Source of the DNA: Sisyra terminalis
Taxonomy: Eukaryota; Arthropoda; Insecta; Neuroptera; Sisyridae
Direction of reading: 5' to 3'
DNA length: 64,000 nt
Assembly: GCA_958496175.1 (NCBI GenBank)
Contig: OY292276.1
Location: forward strand, 38,150,449-38,214,448
Part shown: in pieces, positions 12,586 through 24,031 of the stretch
Position numbering within the stretch: position 1 is the stretch's first letter
Layout: every line of letters starts with the position of its first letter
Notes under the pieces: generated by a model
Database searches by the model: none
The model's input: the letters and a program-made list of their open reading frames with translations, nothing else
What the model was told of the DNA's origin: nothing
Made by a program: the position numbers and the translations under genes

Positions 12586-15500
12586 TATGCGGTATTTAGA
12601 TTATAGCCACATTTTTTTATGATTAAATTATATAAAATGACATAATTACACCACCTTTTGGAATTTAATTTTATACCTCGGAAGATAAAAAAATTAATTG
12701 TAATCTAAATTACTTACTTACTTACGAATAGGTTATTATCCATTTCAAATTGTCGTCACTCTAATAAATTAGGATATACATTAGTTGACTATGATAATTT
12801 TCTCAAAAAAAGTGAATAACTAACTTTAAATTAAAGTTCAACCCAAATGTGAAGTAAAAATCAATAATGAATAAAAAATCGATTTTGTATATCGATAATT
12901 AATCGATATTAAAATCGATTAGTAAAATAAATTACTATATAAGAAAGAATCGTTTTTTTCCATAATCAATTAATTATTTATATCCCTAGATGCAAGTATG
13001 AACTCTTGCAGATATCCTGTAAAGTAAAAGCGAATAGAAAAGTAGAATTTCAATTAAATCCATGCTTCGTTTTTTTTAAATATTTCAATATTCTCGAATA
13101 CATCTGTATTTTGATGCAATGAACGTTTTTCAGAAGTTGGCTACTAAAAATTATTTTTTTGAATATTTTTCTGCTCAAAACTTTTCTAAATACATTTTTA
13201 TGTTTTTCAAATTTTTGTGCGTAATTTCTATTAGCCTTCTGCTTTGGTCAACGTAGTTCTGATAGCATCCATTCCTGGAATTAATGGATGGAAAAGTATA
13301 CCTATCATTATCAATTATCATTACAAAACATTTTATTCTATTGTTGTCACTTAGCCGTTACTAATCAGTAACCTAGTCAGAAAACATGATTACTGTAAAC
13401 CCGTAGTGTTTTAAAATAAAAATTTAACAACAAAATTTTTTATATCCCTAATCACTTATTAAATGTATTGTCTTACATTATAATCCTTCACATTATGTAT
13501 TTTTGGTGTTCAAACATTCACGCCAAGTATTAACTGTAGGTAGAAATTAGAACAAAGCATTTAATAGAGAAACATTTTTAAATGAAAAGTGCATAGGAAA
13601 ATAAAATTAATATTGGTTGAAAATTAAAAGATTAATACCCATCTCAAGTCTATCCTTTTAAATAGATCTTCGAAAATGCTAGAGTGACCATCTTCAAATT
13701 TATAACAATGTTTTTAGATACTTTCCTCAGGTAATTTCTATTTTTTCAAGCCACTTTAAAGTATGAATTTTTTATAAAAAAAAAGATTTTTTTTTTGGGA
13801 CGGCAACATTTTGTCAGAAATCAAAATTTTGACTATTCCTTCGGTCTTTATCTATATTCATCTATCCTAAAAATAAATGGTCCGGTTTTTTTGATTTCAG
13901 ATAATTTGCACCAGAGATATCTTCCTCACCCCCAGGCACCTTTTTGCGAAGACCCTTCAGAAGATGGCTTCCAGGGGAAAGGAAACTCTATATTTTAAAA
14001 ACAAAATGGGGAATCTTAAAACACATTAAATTCTCTAAATGTACATGTTTTTGTTGTATTGATATAACAAAATGTCTCTTCACAAAAAAAAGCACGTTTT
14101 TTTTTAGATTTACAACTAGGCATAACTCCTTAAAGTCATTTAAAGTTATTAAAAGCGTTTTAAATGTAATGATTTCAAAATGCCTCAAAATGTCTTCTTT
14201 TAACAGGGTAACGTTTACTTAAACCCGTCGAAACCCCGTTGAAACCCGTCGCAATAAAGAAGAAATTGAATCATAGGACATACATTGTTATTCATTAGTT
14301 TACTTATCATTTTGCTGAATATTAAAACTATTATAACATTAGTGTCAGGCAATGTATTATGTGAAACATAAATTTTGCCTTAAGTAAATTGACATATTTT
14401 CTATTTTAATCGATATCTTAAAAATTAATAAATTGTTATTGATAATTAATTGTTGTATTTTTTGAGTTAAATTTCTGTTTAAACTTCATAATTTATTAAT
14501 AATTATGGAAAAGTTCAAAATAGTTTTTTTTATAAGCAATATTTTAAATTCCCCTTTCAAATGGATCTCCATTTAGTGTAAATATAAATTAATTTGTCTA
14601 GTTGCAACACTCTGGATATGAATAAAAATGACATAGGAGCTACGTTTGCATTTACAAAGATAAGCAAATAAATAATTTCCATTAAAAAATAGTTCAACAT
14701 AAACTTTGGTAAAATGTACATTTTTTTTTTTATAATTTTACACAGTTTTGTCTATTTTCTGACAAATTTAAGGTTTAAAAACAAATTTAATATTTGATAA
14801 AAAAAATATTCCAAGGTAACAACTATAATTATAGAAAGGATGTTGTTTAAAATAGAATAAAACATTTTGATGATTCCAACAATTTTTTTTATTAACATTG
14901 CGAAAAGGAAAAAAGGAACTATAAAGTTTGATTTCTTTATTTCTTTCGAATTCTTAAATTCAACTATAATTTTTTCCAGTCTCACTATTTTCTCAATTTG
15001 TGCAAATGAAAATTAAGATAATTTATAAGATTTAAATCAGAATAACCTTCACATTCTAAAGAGGTAAAGCAAGCTTATTGCAAAATGAAAACTCTTATCA
15101 AGTGATGAAATGATCTTTATAATAACAGAGAAAAGATATAAGTGCAGACACATCACTGCAAATCCCTAAAGAGGAAATATCACAATTAAAATAAATTTTA
15201 TTATTACACATTATTTCTACTTAAATAAAGCGTTTGAAAAGTAGAAACTATTTATTTAACATTTCCAGTTTGAAAAATAAAATTGATAACCAAAATATTC
15301 TATACGTTTTGTTATAATGTCAAACAGAAAACATTTTTCTATTGTTCGTTCTTTTATACTTGTATGACAAAAATATCAAATTAATTTAGTTTTATCTTAA
15401 TGTTTGGTTTAAATAATTTGAATTTTCATTCGATAGTTGTCCTAGACCTAAATAGATCGACATAGGTTTAACGTAAATATGTACATAATACACCATCCAT

Positions 15501-16116
15501 TATGTTTCTATAATTGTTATTTTATCTATTTTCAGTCATTTAGAAATATTATATGCCCATAACTTAAGTTGGTCAATATTAGAGTGAATATGGTCATTAA
15601 GTTGGAAAAGAAGAGTTTTTCCTTTCGGATTAGTATTATGCCAATTAAATATTTTACAATGCATTATTTTTTATTTTGAGACAAAATAAAAATATTTTCA
15701 ATTTTTCTTTCTTAAATACTAACAATTTTCTTGTTAAGTAAATGAGATGGTTTATTTATTGTTGAACATATTTATTTGTTTTTAAATAATAATACTCATA
15801 TTTACGCATATTTGTTATATTAAAGTTATCAATAATACAATACTTTACAAAGAGAAAAATAATTATATTAGGGTCAACTATTGAAAGTAAAAAGCTTAAA
15901 TAAATTAAAGTTCACCAATAGAAGTTTTTTTTTTAATTAACTCATCCCTTGTGGGTGAAATTAAAAGATTTTTTTCTTCAAATTCTAGTATTCAAACTTT
16001 TCATTTAATTTGAATTGCGCATAAATTGGACATAAATTGAATTTAACAAAAAAAAGGAAAAATTATACAATGTCGGAATTGGATTAACAAAAAAATCGTG
16101 AATGTATAATTAATAA
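12586..16116. other. Intergenic AT-rich DNA, no gene recognised
   Basis: Includes a degenerate fragment of the CCTGTTAAAAAAGGC MITE family near 14130-14213 (ending TTTTAACAGGG), and a short GC-richer patch at 13905-13990 with an acceptor-like TTGATTTCAG but no convincing protein. Nothing else stands out. Confidence 0.5.
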
Positions 16117-16178
16117 ACAAAGTAGTAAATGAAACGTTGCCAGATATTGATGTCGCTAAAAGGGACTTGAGCCAAATA
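16117..16178. repeat. Right-end fragment of the GGCTCAAGTCCC MITE family
   Basis: Reads GAAACGTTGCCAGATATTGA then TGTCGCTAAAAGGGACTTGA GCC. This is one terminal repeat of the family whose complete copy is at 58522-58962. No partner end is visible nearby. Confidence 0.6.
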
Positions 16179-16357
16179 AATTCCAACTCGATTCTGTTGA
16201 TATTCAATTTGATTATTTCCATTTTTTTGGTGATTTCATTATCGTTAACAGGATAGAAAAATTAGTAACAAAAATTTTGATAAGGGAACAGCAAATAAAG
16301 AAACATAAAACAAAAATCTATATCCTAAAAAAATTAAGTTCATTCTTATTAAAATAT

Positions 16358-16824
16358 TGTAACAGAAAGGAACAAAGTCTGTCTCTCTCTTTGTGCCATA
16401 CCGGCACGCGATTGGCTGAGTGACTTCTATTTCTCTTCCACCAATGCGAATGTACATATAGATTGTTCTCGAAACATCTAGTAAGTTGTGGAACGTTCGC
16501 GAACATTGAAATATTCTAGAATGTTGGGCTGCGGGTAAATAAGGCGCTCAGTCAAGCCAGTTGATAGTTCTGTATCAGAGTTCTGTATAGAAATTCAGTT
16601 GTGAATTTCCGTTACGACAAAGCGATTACAAAGCGATTATTAGTGTGATTTGAATTAAAAGTGATTATTGTCATTTAAGTGATTGTTTTGACAAGTGTAA
16701 TTGTGTAATAAAAAGTGAAATAATAAAAGTGATTGTTAAGTGGCAAAGTGATTATTTATTTCCAAAAGAAATTAAAATAACGAAAAAACCCCATCTCAAT
16801 ACAGTTTTGAGACGTCACGTTACA
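16358..16824 (+). mobile_element. Solo LTR of a retrotransposon with heat-shock elements
   Basis: The 467-bp unit begins TGTAACAG and ends CACGTTACA, the short inverted TG..CA ends typical of Ty3/gypsy or BEL LTRs. It is flanked by a 4-bp duplication, ATAT, at 16354-16357 and 16825-16828. No second LTR or internal coding region is seen, so it is a solo LTR left by recombination. The U3 part holds perfect heat-shock elements: GAACGTTCGCGAA (16491-16503), TTCTAGAA (16514-16521) and TTCTCGAA (16466-16473). A TATA-like TAAATAA follows at 16536-16542, then a leader rich in AAGTGATT repeats with AATAAA at 16707 and 16722. Plus orientation is inferred from the order HSE, TATA, poly(A) signal. Confidence 0.85.
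16466..16521 (+). promoter_or_regulatory. Cluster of heat-shock elements (HSF binding sites)
   Basis: Alternating GAA and TTC units at strict 5-bp spacing (GAA 16491, TTC 16496, GAA 16501; TTC 16514, GAA 16519; TTC 16466, GAA 16471) match the canonical HSF site nGAAnnTTCnnGAAn. They lie 15-70 bp upstream of a TATA-like box, as in hsp70 promoters. HSF binding is inference. Confidence 0.8.
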
Positions 16825-16828
16825 ATAT

Positions 16829-17289
16829 GTAACAATTAGAACTCTTCCCAACAACGTTGCACTACTTACAAAATTTAAAAAATTATTCTCATAATTATTT
16901 GAAATTCTAGAACTTATTCTAGATCAATAGGTACCTGCTCTCCCTCCATCCATTTTGCACTTATTTGGGCAATTTATTATTTAACTGAAATATTAATAAA
17001 AGGAAACTATAAAATATATCTGACATATTAAATGAACAGTTTACTGTTACTTTTTTCATATAGACAATCGAACGAGTAGTTTAAAAGTTATAAATGGTTT
17101 AGACTCATATTATATAGAATTTTGGTATATTTTTGGACACATTGGTATATTTTTTATACACGACGATTAGTGATAGCATTGAAATTTTGAAATTGGCACA
17201 ACCCACAATGATTAATATGAAGTAGAGCCATTTCCCATTTAAACGTTTGTTATAATATAATAATGATAAATCATTATAATATGTAGAGC
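16829..17289. other. Intergenic DNA, nothing recognised
   Basis: AT-rich, no exon, RNA gene or paired terminal repeat identified. Confidence 0.5.
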
Positions 17290-17545
17290 TGTTAGAAAAA
17301 AGTGTCTCAGTTGCTGTAAAGCATCGAAGTTGCTGTATCTTAGTTCCCATATTTTTTTTGCAAAGAGTAACTAGTATCATTGAAACTTTGAAAAGAAATT
17401 CTTCACTTGTAAAGGAAATATCGTACTCAAAAAAGTATCTTAGATACTTTTCAGTATCTAAGATAATAAAAAGTAACTAAAAATAAAGTATGCAATAAAC
17501 AACAAAATGGAGTACCTGACGACCAAGCATCTAACAATGAGAGTG
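17290..17545. repeat. AAGTATCTTAGATAC-rich repeat, copy 2
   Basis: Starts near GCTGTTAGAAAAAAGTGTCT and contains AAAGTATCTTAGATACTTTT and CAGTATCTAAGATA. It continues into AACAAAATGGAGTACCTGAC, which parallels AATAAAATGAGGTGTCTGAC at the end of the left half of copy 3. Confidence 0.55.
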
Positions 17546-17714
17546 CAAATTCTTGGGATCCCAGATTTAGTTCAAATTTTGTATGATGTTATATTTTGTT
17601 ACCCTGTTGATGAAGATATATGACTATAGGGGCCACTATTCAATAACCTTTTAAATATTTGCAATTGAAGGTGCAAATCACTCGATAAATTCAGTTCTGT
17701 AGAAAACGATTATA

Positions 17715-17790
17715 CGTAATGGATTTAGCATAGCAGTAAAAGATCGATGTTCTTCATCGATAGGAATCGGGTTCGATTCAGTGGAAAGTT
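17715..17790 (+). repeat. tRNA-like fragment (SINE head or tRNA pseudogene)
   Basis: TAGCATAGCAGT fits an A box and GGGTTCGATTCAGTGG a B box at tRNA spacing, with a palindromic ATCGATGTTCTTCATCGAT between them. The ends do not form an acceptor stem, so this is not a working tRNA gene. It differs from the other SINE family here. Confidence 0.35.
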
Positions 17791-17984
17791 AATAACTTTT
17801 TTTTATTTTGTGCCTATTTTTACATAAACAGATACATATTGTAGTTAAAGTAAATTGGAAATGAAGTGTCTTTAATAACTAGACACCTTATAAGATTTAA
17901 ATTTGTCACTATCATTTATATAAGTACTGAAGAATTAAGATTTATTGCAAATTTTATTTATATATTATTACTTTATTACAAACA

Positions 17985-18692
17985 AAGCTGTGAGAATAAA
18001 ATATCTTAGTTACAGGGAAGTAACTTAAATGCTTTAAATTATCTAAGTTATATATCTTAGTTCATTTATTTTTTGGCAAAAAATATATAGTATCTTAAAT
18101 ACTATTTACAAAGAACTATATCTTGTTATTTACAAAAGTATTTTTGATACCAAAACGTAACTAAGATAGTAAAAAATAACTGAAAATAAAACATAAAGTA
18201 TACAGTAAACAATAAAATGAGGTGTCTGACGGCCAGGTTGTAAAAATAATATATCCTTTATAATTTTTATGTTTCGACAAATTTTAACTGTTTTATCATT
18301 ATTTTATTCAAATTAGCTGTAGATATGTAGATATGTAGGTATGTTTTGATGTTTTTATATATTTTTCCATTTAATTTAGAGTTTTACTTTGTTTAGTGTA
18401 TAGTTCCGTAAAATTCAATATATATCTCCCTTATTAATCATTTTTTGTTTTTTTTAAGAGTGATGTGTTTACAAGGGCTTATACAACATATTTTCCTTTT
18501 TCCTAAATTAATAAAGATAAGAAATACATAATAGGATTACCTGATTCAAAAAAAAAATATATTTTTAAGTTTCTTAGAATAATTATTTAAGTTGTTTGTT
18601 TAAGAGTTCAAGTAACTTCGGATACTTTTTAAAAAAGTAGGTAACTTATCTGATATCTAGATACTTTCCAAAAATATCTTTGATAGCACTGA
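17985..18692. repeat. AAGTATCTTAGATAC-rich repeat, copy 3
   Basis: Begins GCTGTGAGAATAAAATATCT and ends with AAAAATATCTTTGATAGC, which is the rough reverse complement of the start. This gives a MITE-like outline about 700 bp long. The interior shares AATAAAGATAAGAAATACAT with copy 1. Confidence 0.55.
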
Positions 18693-18721
18693 TTGTATGT
18701 AAATATTTTAACCTTTATTTA

Positions 18722-18889
18722 ATTGTTATTTACCGTCGCGTCGCTTTATAACCACCAAGGTCTTTAACGACTCTAGAGTTAATAAAAATCCGTTAATCGA
18801 AAAAAAAATTGATTTGCTCGCTTCGAAATTCGAGCCCAACACCTACCAGTTATGGAGCGATCATCTTGACTATTCAGCCACTATTAGGT
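18722..18889 (-). repeat. tRNA-derived SINE, minus strand
   Basis: Read on the minus strand it has the head AGTGGCTGAATAGTC, GATCGCTCCATAACTGGTAG, a B-box-like TTGGGCTCGAATTTCG, then AACTCTAGAGTCGTTAAAGA and TGGTTATAAAGCGACGCGAC. Nearly full length. Confidence 0.75.
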
Positions 18890-20261
18890 TTAATTTATTT
18901 TTTTACAAAATGAACTATTGTTTTTATTATTATCGTATATTATTATAAACCACTTTAAGCGACATATTATTATATGTGTGATAAATAGTTGGTTACATTT
19001 CAGATAGCAAACGAATTGCAACCAATAACATTGTGTTTGTCCAACTCATTTCTATTTTATGCGTAGTTATAACGAGTTCACAAGAAAACTTTCCACATTG
19101 AACTCGATTAACAGGCATAAAGGTAAGTGAGAAACGTGTTTTCTTTGTTAAAAATCTGTATACTGTATGTGGCAGAATCCTTCAATCACAGCGAATTCTG
19201 AATGTACCAAATCGACTTACGTATCCACGTTTACGACAGAAGTCTAAAATATATCTTAATATGTATTTATAACATCATTTAGATTTTTACTTCTTCGAAG
19301 CATTTAACAGTTTGAGTAACAAAATAGAAAAATTTTACCGTTGCAAAATGCTTAAAATTTCTAAAAATTGGTGGGTCAGGTACCTAAAATTACCAATGTA
19401 TCATATGTACTAAAACGTTGCGAAGTATCATTAATAAATCTTAACAATTGAGAAAATTGAACTAAGTAAATGAGAAACTTTCGTAACGGAAAAAAACCAA
19501 TAGTTCTCATAAATATTAGATATCAAAAAAAAAAAATTGCGAGTATGCGAAATAACGTCATATCTTTTAAGTTAAACAATAAAACATATGGAAGAATGGG
19601 GGAAAGGAATACCAAGTGAAAACATCAATGATACAAAATTATTTTTAAATACATTCTAGCTCGAAGTTTAATGATGAACATTAACCATGACGAACATGAT
19701 TTCATTAATTGATTTACCTTACTTAATTGTTACTATTATGAGTAAATTAATTTTAGTAAAAATGGAAAATAAATGAGGGAAGATGATGTTGAAAGTACAA
19801 TTTCATTAATGGATTCAAAGTACTGTATTATTAAAATTAGCTTATTATAAGTTTTTTAAGTCATACTTCTTTAGTGGTATTATGAAAAAATAATCAGACT
19901 GAATTTTTAATAAAATGTAACGCCGTTACTACAGTAGGAAGTTGCTCACAGACGGTTAGTGAGAAACTTCAAGCGAGTGAATGCTGGCCGATTTTTGGGA
20001 ACGATTTGCATGGTACTTAAACGACTAAAACTACTAAAACACTCTATTGAATCGATCAAATCGATCTCAGCGCTCGCATATGTTTTTCGTCTGTCGGTAG
20101 GGGGAACGAACCGGACTCGATCGTTCCGAACAAATCCGAACCAAATACGAAGTTTAAAAATTACAGCTGGCTAAAAGCCACTATCACTTGTATTTTTTAT
20201 TTAGAACGTAGACATCGTCGAACTAAATATTTTAAAATTATCCAGTCTAAATAATACTCAT
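18890..20261. other. Intergenic DNA with a GC-richer patch but no identified gene
   Basis: An exon-like stretch at about 19005-19121 lies between TTACATTTCAG and AAAGGTAAGTG but has stops in all frames, so at most it could be an untranslated exon. A GC-richer patch at 19950-20150 (an open frame of 71 codons) has no recognisable domain. Confidence 0.4.
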
Positions 20262-20780
20262 ATAAATACACAACTAGTAATTTCCCGTAAAATATTCACC
20301 ATCTTATATTGATACAACTGACAAATGGTAAAAATTGGTAACTGATTAAATAAAATCTAAATGATTGTTGAAACTATACTATTTAACAATCATTCAGTTA
20401 AAATTTAAAAGTTATAAAATATAATAATAAATATAATATATAATAAATATAAAATTTGAAAGTTAAACCCAATGTAAAATATGGACCCAAAATAAAATAT
20501 CTCATACTTAAGGTTTTATACAAAACCTATAGTGCGTCTATTAATATGGCCAGGGACTGTAAGTAGGCAAATGTGTATATATATTATACAGAATGTACAA
20601 ACAGCTAATTGTGTGCACATACAGTATCTATGTATAAATAGCCAATTTAATCTTTTATTTGAAAACCAGCAACTTTCCGTGAAATATTCACGGCCCAGCA
20701 CTGACACAATTGACAAATGACTAAAATTAGCAATTGAATGAAATCGAAATGATAGTCGAAACTAATGACATGATAGTTCA
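20262..20780. repeat. Two copies of a dispersed repeat, directly repeated
   Basis: The block TTTCCCGTAAAATATTCACC ... GATACAACTGACAAATGG ... GATTGTTGAAACT (20280-20375) recurs as TTTCCGTGAAATATTCACGG ... GACACAATTGACAAATGA ... GATAGTCGAAACT (20675-20765). The same family appears reverse-complemented at 63190-63350 and partly at 8725-8812. Confidence 0.6.
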
Positions 20781-21227
20781 AATTTGAGAAAATAATTATC
20801 ATATTGGTATTCCACTCAAATGGATGTGATTACAACTTTATATTCGTTGTTCTTGTCTTGGCCGCAACACATACGTTTGCTTATTATATTTTTTTATATT
20901 AAAAGCAATTGTGTTTATAGTTGTATCATATTTTAGTTATCACAAGCCACTTATAACTGGTATGCCAATTCAGGCACTACCGGAAGAGGCAACGGCAGTG
21001 GATTGAAAACATCTTTTTAATTATACCAAAGAAGTATAACTTCTCACGCGCTTACATAAGTACACACACCGTTTTTTTAATCATAAAAAAGTAATACGTA
21101 CTTCTCAATGTGATAATGAGTACCGCTAGGTATATATACCAATTCTCGTAATTCAGTAGTACTTTGTATGTATAAATATTTAGTTTATTTTTGTTTATTT
21201 TTATTCTTGTCTTAATATTTTGATAGT

Positions 21228-21711
21228 TTATAAATAAAGAATAAAGAGAATTGAGAAGAAGATCAAATCAATTTGAGCGAGGTTTGAGTTCAAGTGCGTG
21301 TTTTGGAAGCCCCGAAAGTGTTGAGGAGGATGCGAGATGTGGGTATGTATGGATGCATGAAATAATAAGATGAAAAAGGCAAGTGTTTGTATGAGTGTGC
21401 AGTAATTAATATTCAATATTTATAAAAGTGTATGTAAAATTTACATGAAGTTATATTCAAATTATTTAAGCATACATACATCGCACTTAAGGCGCACAAA
21501 TCAGTCATCTATGTTCAGTGGATGGAGACGGTTTGAAAACACTTGTCGTTAACCACGTTGTGTGTTTGTTAAATTTTTTCCTGTTTTTTTTTTTAATTAA
21601 ATTAAAACACATTTTTGAATCAGGAAAACTGTGTTTTAGTAATTTCATTCGAAAAATGCAACAGTAGTGATTATTTAATTGGTTGAAATTTTTTTGATCT
21701 TTAGTATAATG
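21228..21711 (+). promoter_or_regulatory. Possible promoter and 5' untranslated region of an unidentified gene
   Basis: Two TATA-like boxes (TATAAATAAAG at 21228, TATAAAAG at 21421) precede GC-richer, transcript-like sequence. A start codon at 21709-21711 is followed immediately by a good donor, GTGAGT, a layout seen in genes whose first coding exon holds only the ATG. I found no downstream coding exon that fits, so this stays a weak candidate. Confidence 0.2.
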
Positions 21712-23251
21712 GTGAGTGGAAGTGAGAGTTTAATTTTTAACTTGAGGGTTTTGCATTTTTTCTTGATAACATTTATTGTTACTTTTATGACCGCAGTTGA
21801 AAAATTGATGGAGTAATTGACAACTGTTATCAATTTTAAAAAGTAATATTTCTACAATTGTGTTTCCCGATGCTTCAATATATAAACTTCTCAAAATTTT
21901 GGGAAATATTTGGGACGAATTTTTAATTATTCTCAAGAATAAATGTCGTGATTGTTATGATTGATAACCGATTGTTAAAAGTTACATTACATTTTTTAAT
22001 TTTCCTTCAAAAATGTTGTTATTTTTTTTATCTACACTTATAAACGAAACATAATAAGCAAATAATACCAAGGTTTTTCTCTAATTTTGATAATTTTTAA
22101 CATTACATATTTATATTAGATTGACGAAAAACTGAGTTTATGACTTAAAAAAACTGTCATTTTTTACTACTAGGTACTAGTAATTTAATTAATTTTTGTC
22201 AATTTATCGTACTTACATATATTTTATTGCCAATTGTTAAAAAAGTATAATAATTTTCTAGCGTTATATCTTCCACAATAATAAGATAATACTTTTTAAG
22301 TGATAAAGCTTTGTTACAATTTTAATGAAATTAAACTATAGACTATGATTAACTTAAATAGTTATTTATCAAATTAAATGACAAACCTCTTTTTGGATTG
22401 TTTTTTTTATTTTGATAAAAGATTTAAGATTTTACTTGTAAGTCAAAAAAATATCTTAATATATTATGATTATTATGGTTTAAATAAACCTTTCGTTTGT
22501 ACAATGAAACAATTTAATATTCATCAGACGTTTCTGCGAAAAAATCGTTCAGTTAAATACTATTGCAGAAATCAATATTTTTGTTTTGTTAATGACCGAC
22601 AAGTTATAAAAGTGAAAGTTATGTGAACTAATTGCAAATTTTAACATTAACAATCCTTATAGATATTTTATTAAAGTTTAATATTTAAGAAGGTATAACC
22701 AAAAGTAGAAAACTTTAAACTTTAACTAAAACTGGATGATAATTTAGTAATGAGACATTAAAAATTGTGTAAAAATATAAATTTTAACTATTGCAATAAA
22801 TTTTACTTTAACATTATGCATATATTATAAAACTTGTAAACGAATCTAGGGTAATGTCTTCATTTTGGGTAATTCATTATGTTTCCCAATAACTTAAATA
22901 AGTATGGTAGGTAATTATTTAAGAAATTTTTGAATAAGGAAGAAAAACTTTAAAACAAAACTTTATTTTTACTAAAATCGATACTAGAAAAAAATCCAGC
23001 TCATTCTGAGTTCATTTGTTTTAAATACATTTTCCTAAAACATAAATTTAAGAAAATATTCATTTCTAAAATCGTTTTTTCTAGGAAAAAAAATCAAATC
23101 CAATTTTTCTAAGATGTTCAATTAAAGTACTTAGTAAGAAAATTAATCGTGACTTGATTATTAGGTATTTTTTATTTGTTTATTGACGTAAGTGGAAAAC
23201 CAGAATGGTTCTTTAACTCTGACTTATTGTTGGACGTTTTGAACCTACATT

Positions 23252-23440
23252 CCTGTTAAAAAAGGCATTTTAACATATTCAAAAATCCTATTAGAAGCTC
23301 TAAGAAGTCATTTAAATTTATTTAAGGCATTTTAAATGAATGGATCTTAAAATACCACTAAATGCCTTTAATAATAGGGGGACTTCTAATGGGTTTATTG
23401 AATATCTAAAATGCCTTAAATAACTTTTTTTAAAAAAGAT
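23252..23440. repeat. CCTGTTAAAAAAGGC MITE family, copy 2 (longer, degenerate)
   Basis: Left end CCTGTTAAAAAAGGCATTTT; the right end AAAATGCCTTAAATAAC is degenerate. The inner GACTTCTAATGGGTTTATTG matches the other copies. Confidence 0.6.
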
Positions 23441-23872
23441 ATGTATCTCTTCAGAAATACCCTGATTTGTTTAGGACTGTTCATATTTTATTTTCGGAAT
23501 TTTAGTTTAAGGAGCTATATTTGGAAAAATGATTAAAAATATCAGAAAAAAATTACCACCACTGTTAAAAATGTAGGTATTTAGTGGGCAACACATGAAA
23601 ACTTAAGATGTTATGAAGTGATAATAAATAAAATTTAAGAGAAAAAAAGTGACAATCATTATTTACGTTCAACTACTATACTACGCAATACAGCATTATA
23701 TAAAATTTGTGTAATTCTGAAACTTTATTAAGTTTTCCCTAATTTTTTCTTATTATAGAAAAAAAGAGCAGTTATAATCCAGAATCTATTGCAGTTAAAA
23801 AAAATTATAACAAAAATAATTTGTCGTATATTTTCTGTTATTATTTACTGTCGCTTAAAACTCTACATTTTA

Positions 23873-24031
23873 AAAAAATCCACAACACATAGGAATCCAT
23901 GTGGATTCCTATGTGTTTTTAGATGGATTCCTATGTAGTTTCCCATATGGATTCCGTAATAAATCCATCTTTTCGTATATGGTTTCCAAACTCCACCGTA
24001 TATCCGTATATGGGTTTATGTGGATTTTTCG
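23873..24031. repeat. Small MITE-like repeat with a perfect hairpin
   Basis: Ends AAAAAATCCACA and TGTGGATTTTT are inverted. Inside, 23885-23916 is a perfect 14-bp-arm hairpin (ACACATAGGAATCC, loop ATGT, GGATTCCTATGTGT), followed by degenerate units of ATATGGATTCC. Confidence 0.5.

Noticed and set aside
13795..14222. Overlapping frames with GC-richer core (HPQAPFCEDPSEDG)
   Set aside because: The two overlapping frames contradict each other; it ends in a MITE fragment; looks like repeat-derived DNA.
16358..16824. Promoter of an hsp70 gene
   Set aside because: No heat-shock protein coding sequence follows, and the unit has LTR ends and a target duplication, so a solo LTR explains it better.
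19210..19250. Possible 23-nt minus-strand micro-exon between ATATTTTAG and GTAAGT
   Set aside because: Splice-like words are expected by chance in AT-rich DNA, and no neighbouring exons support it.
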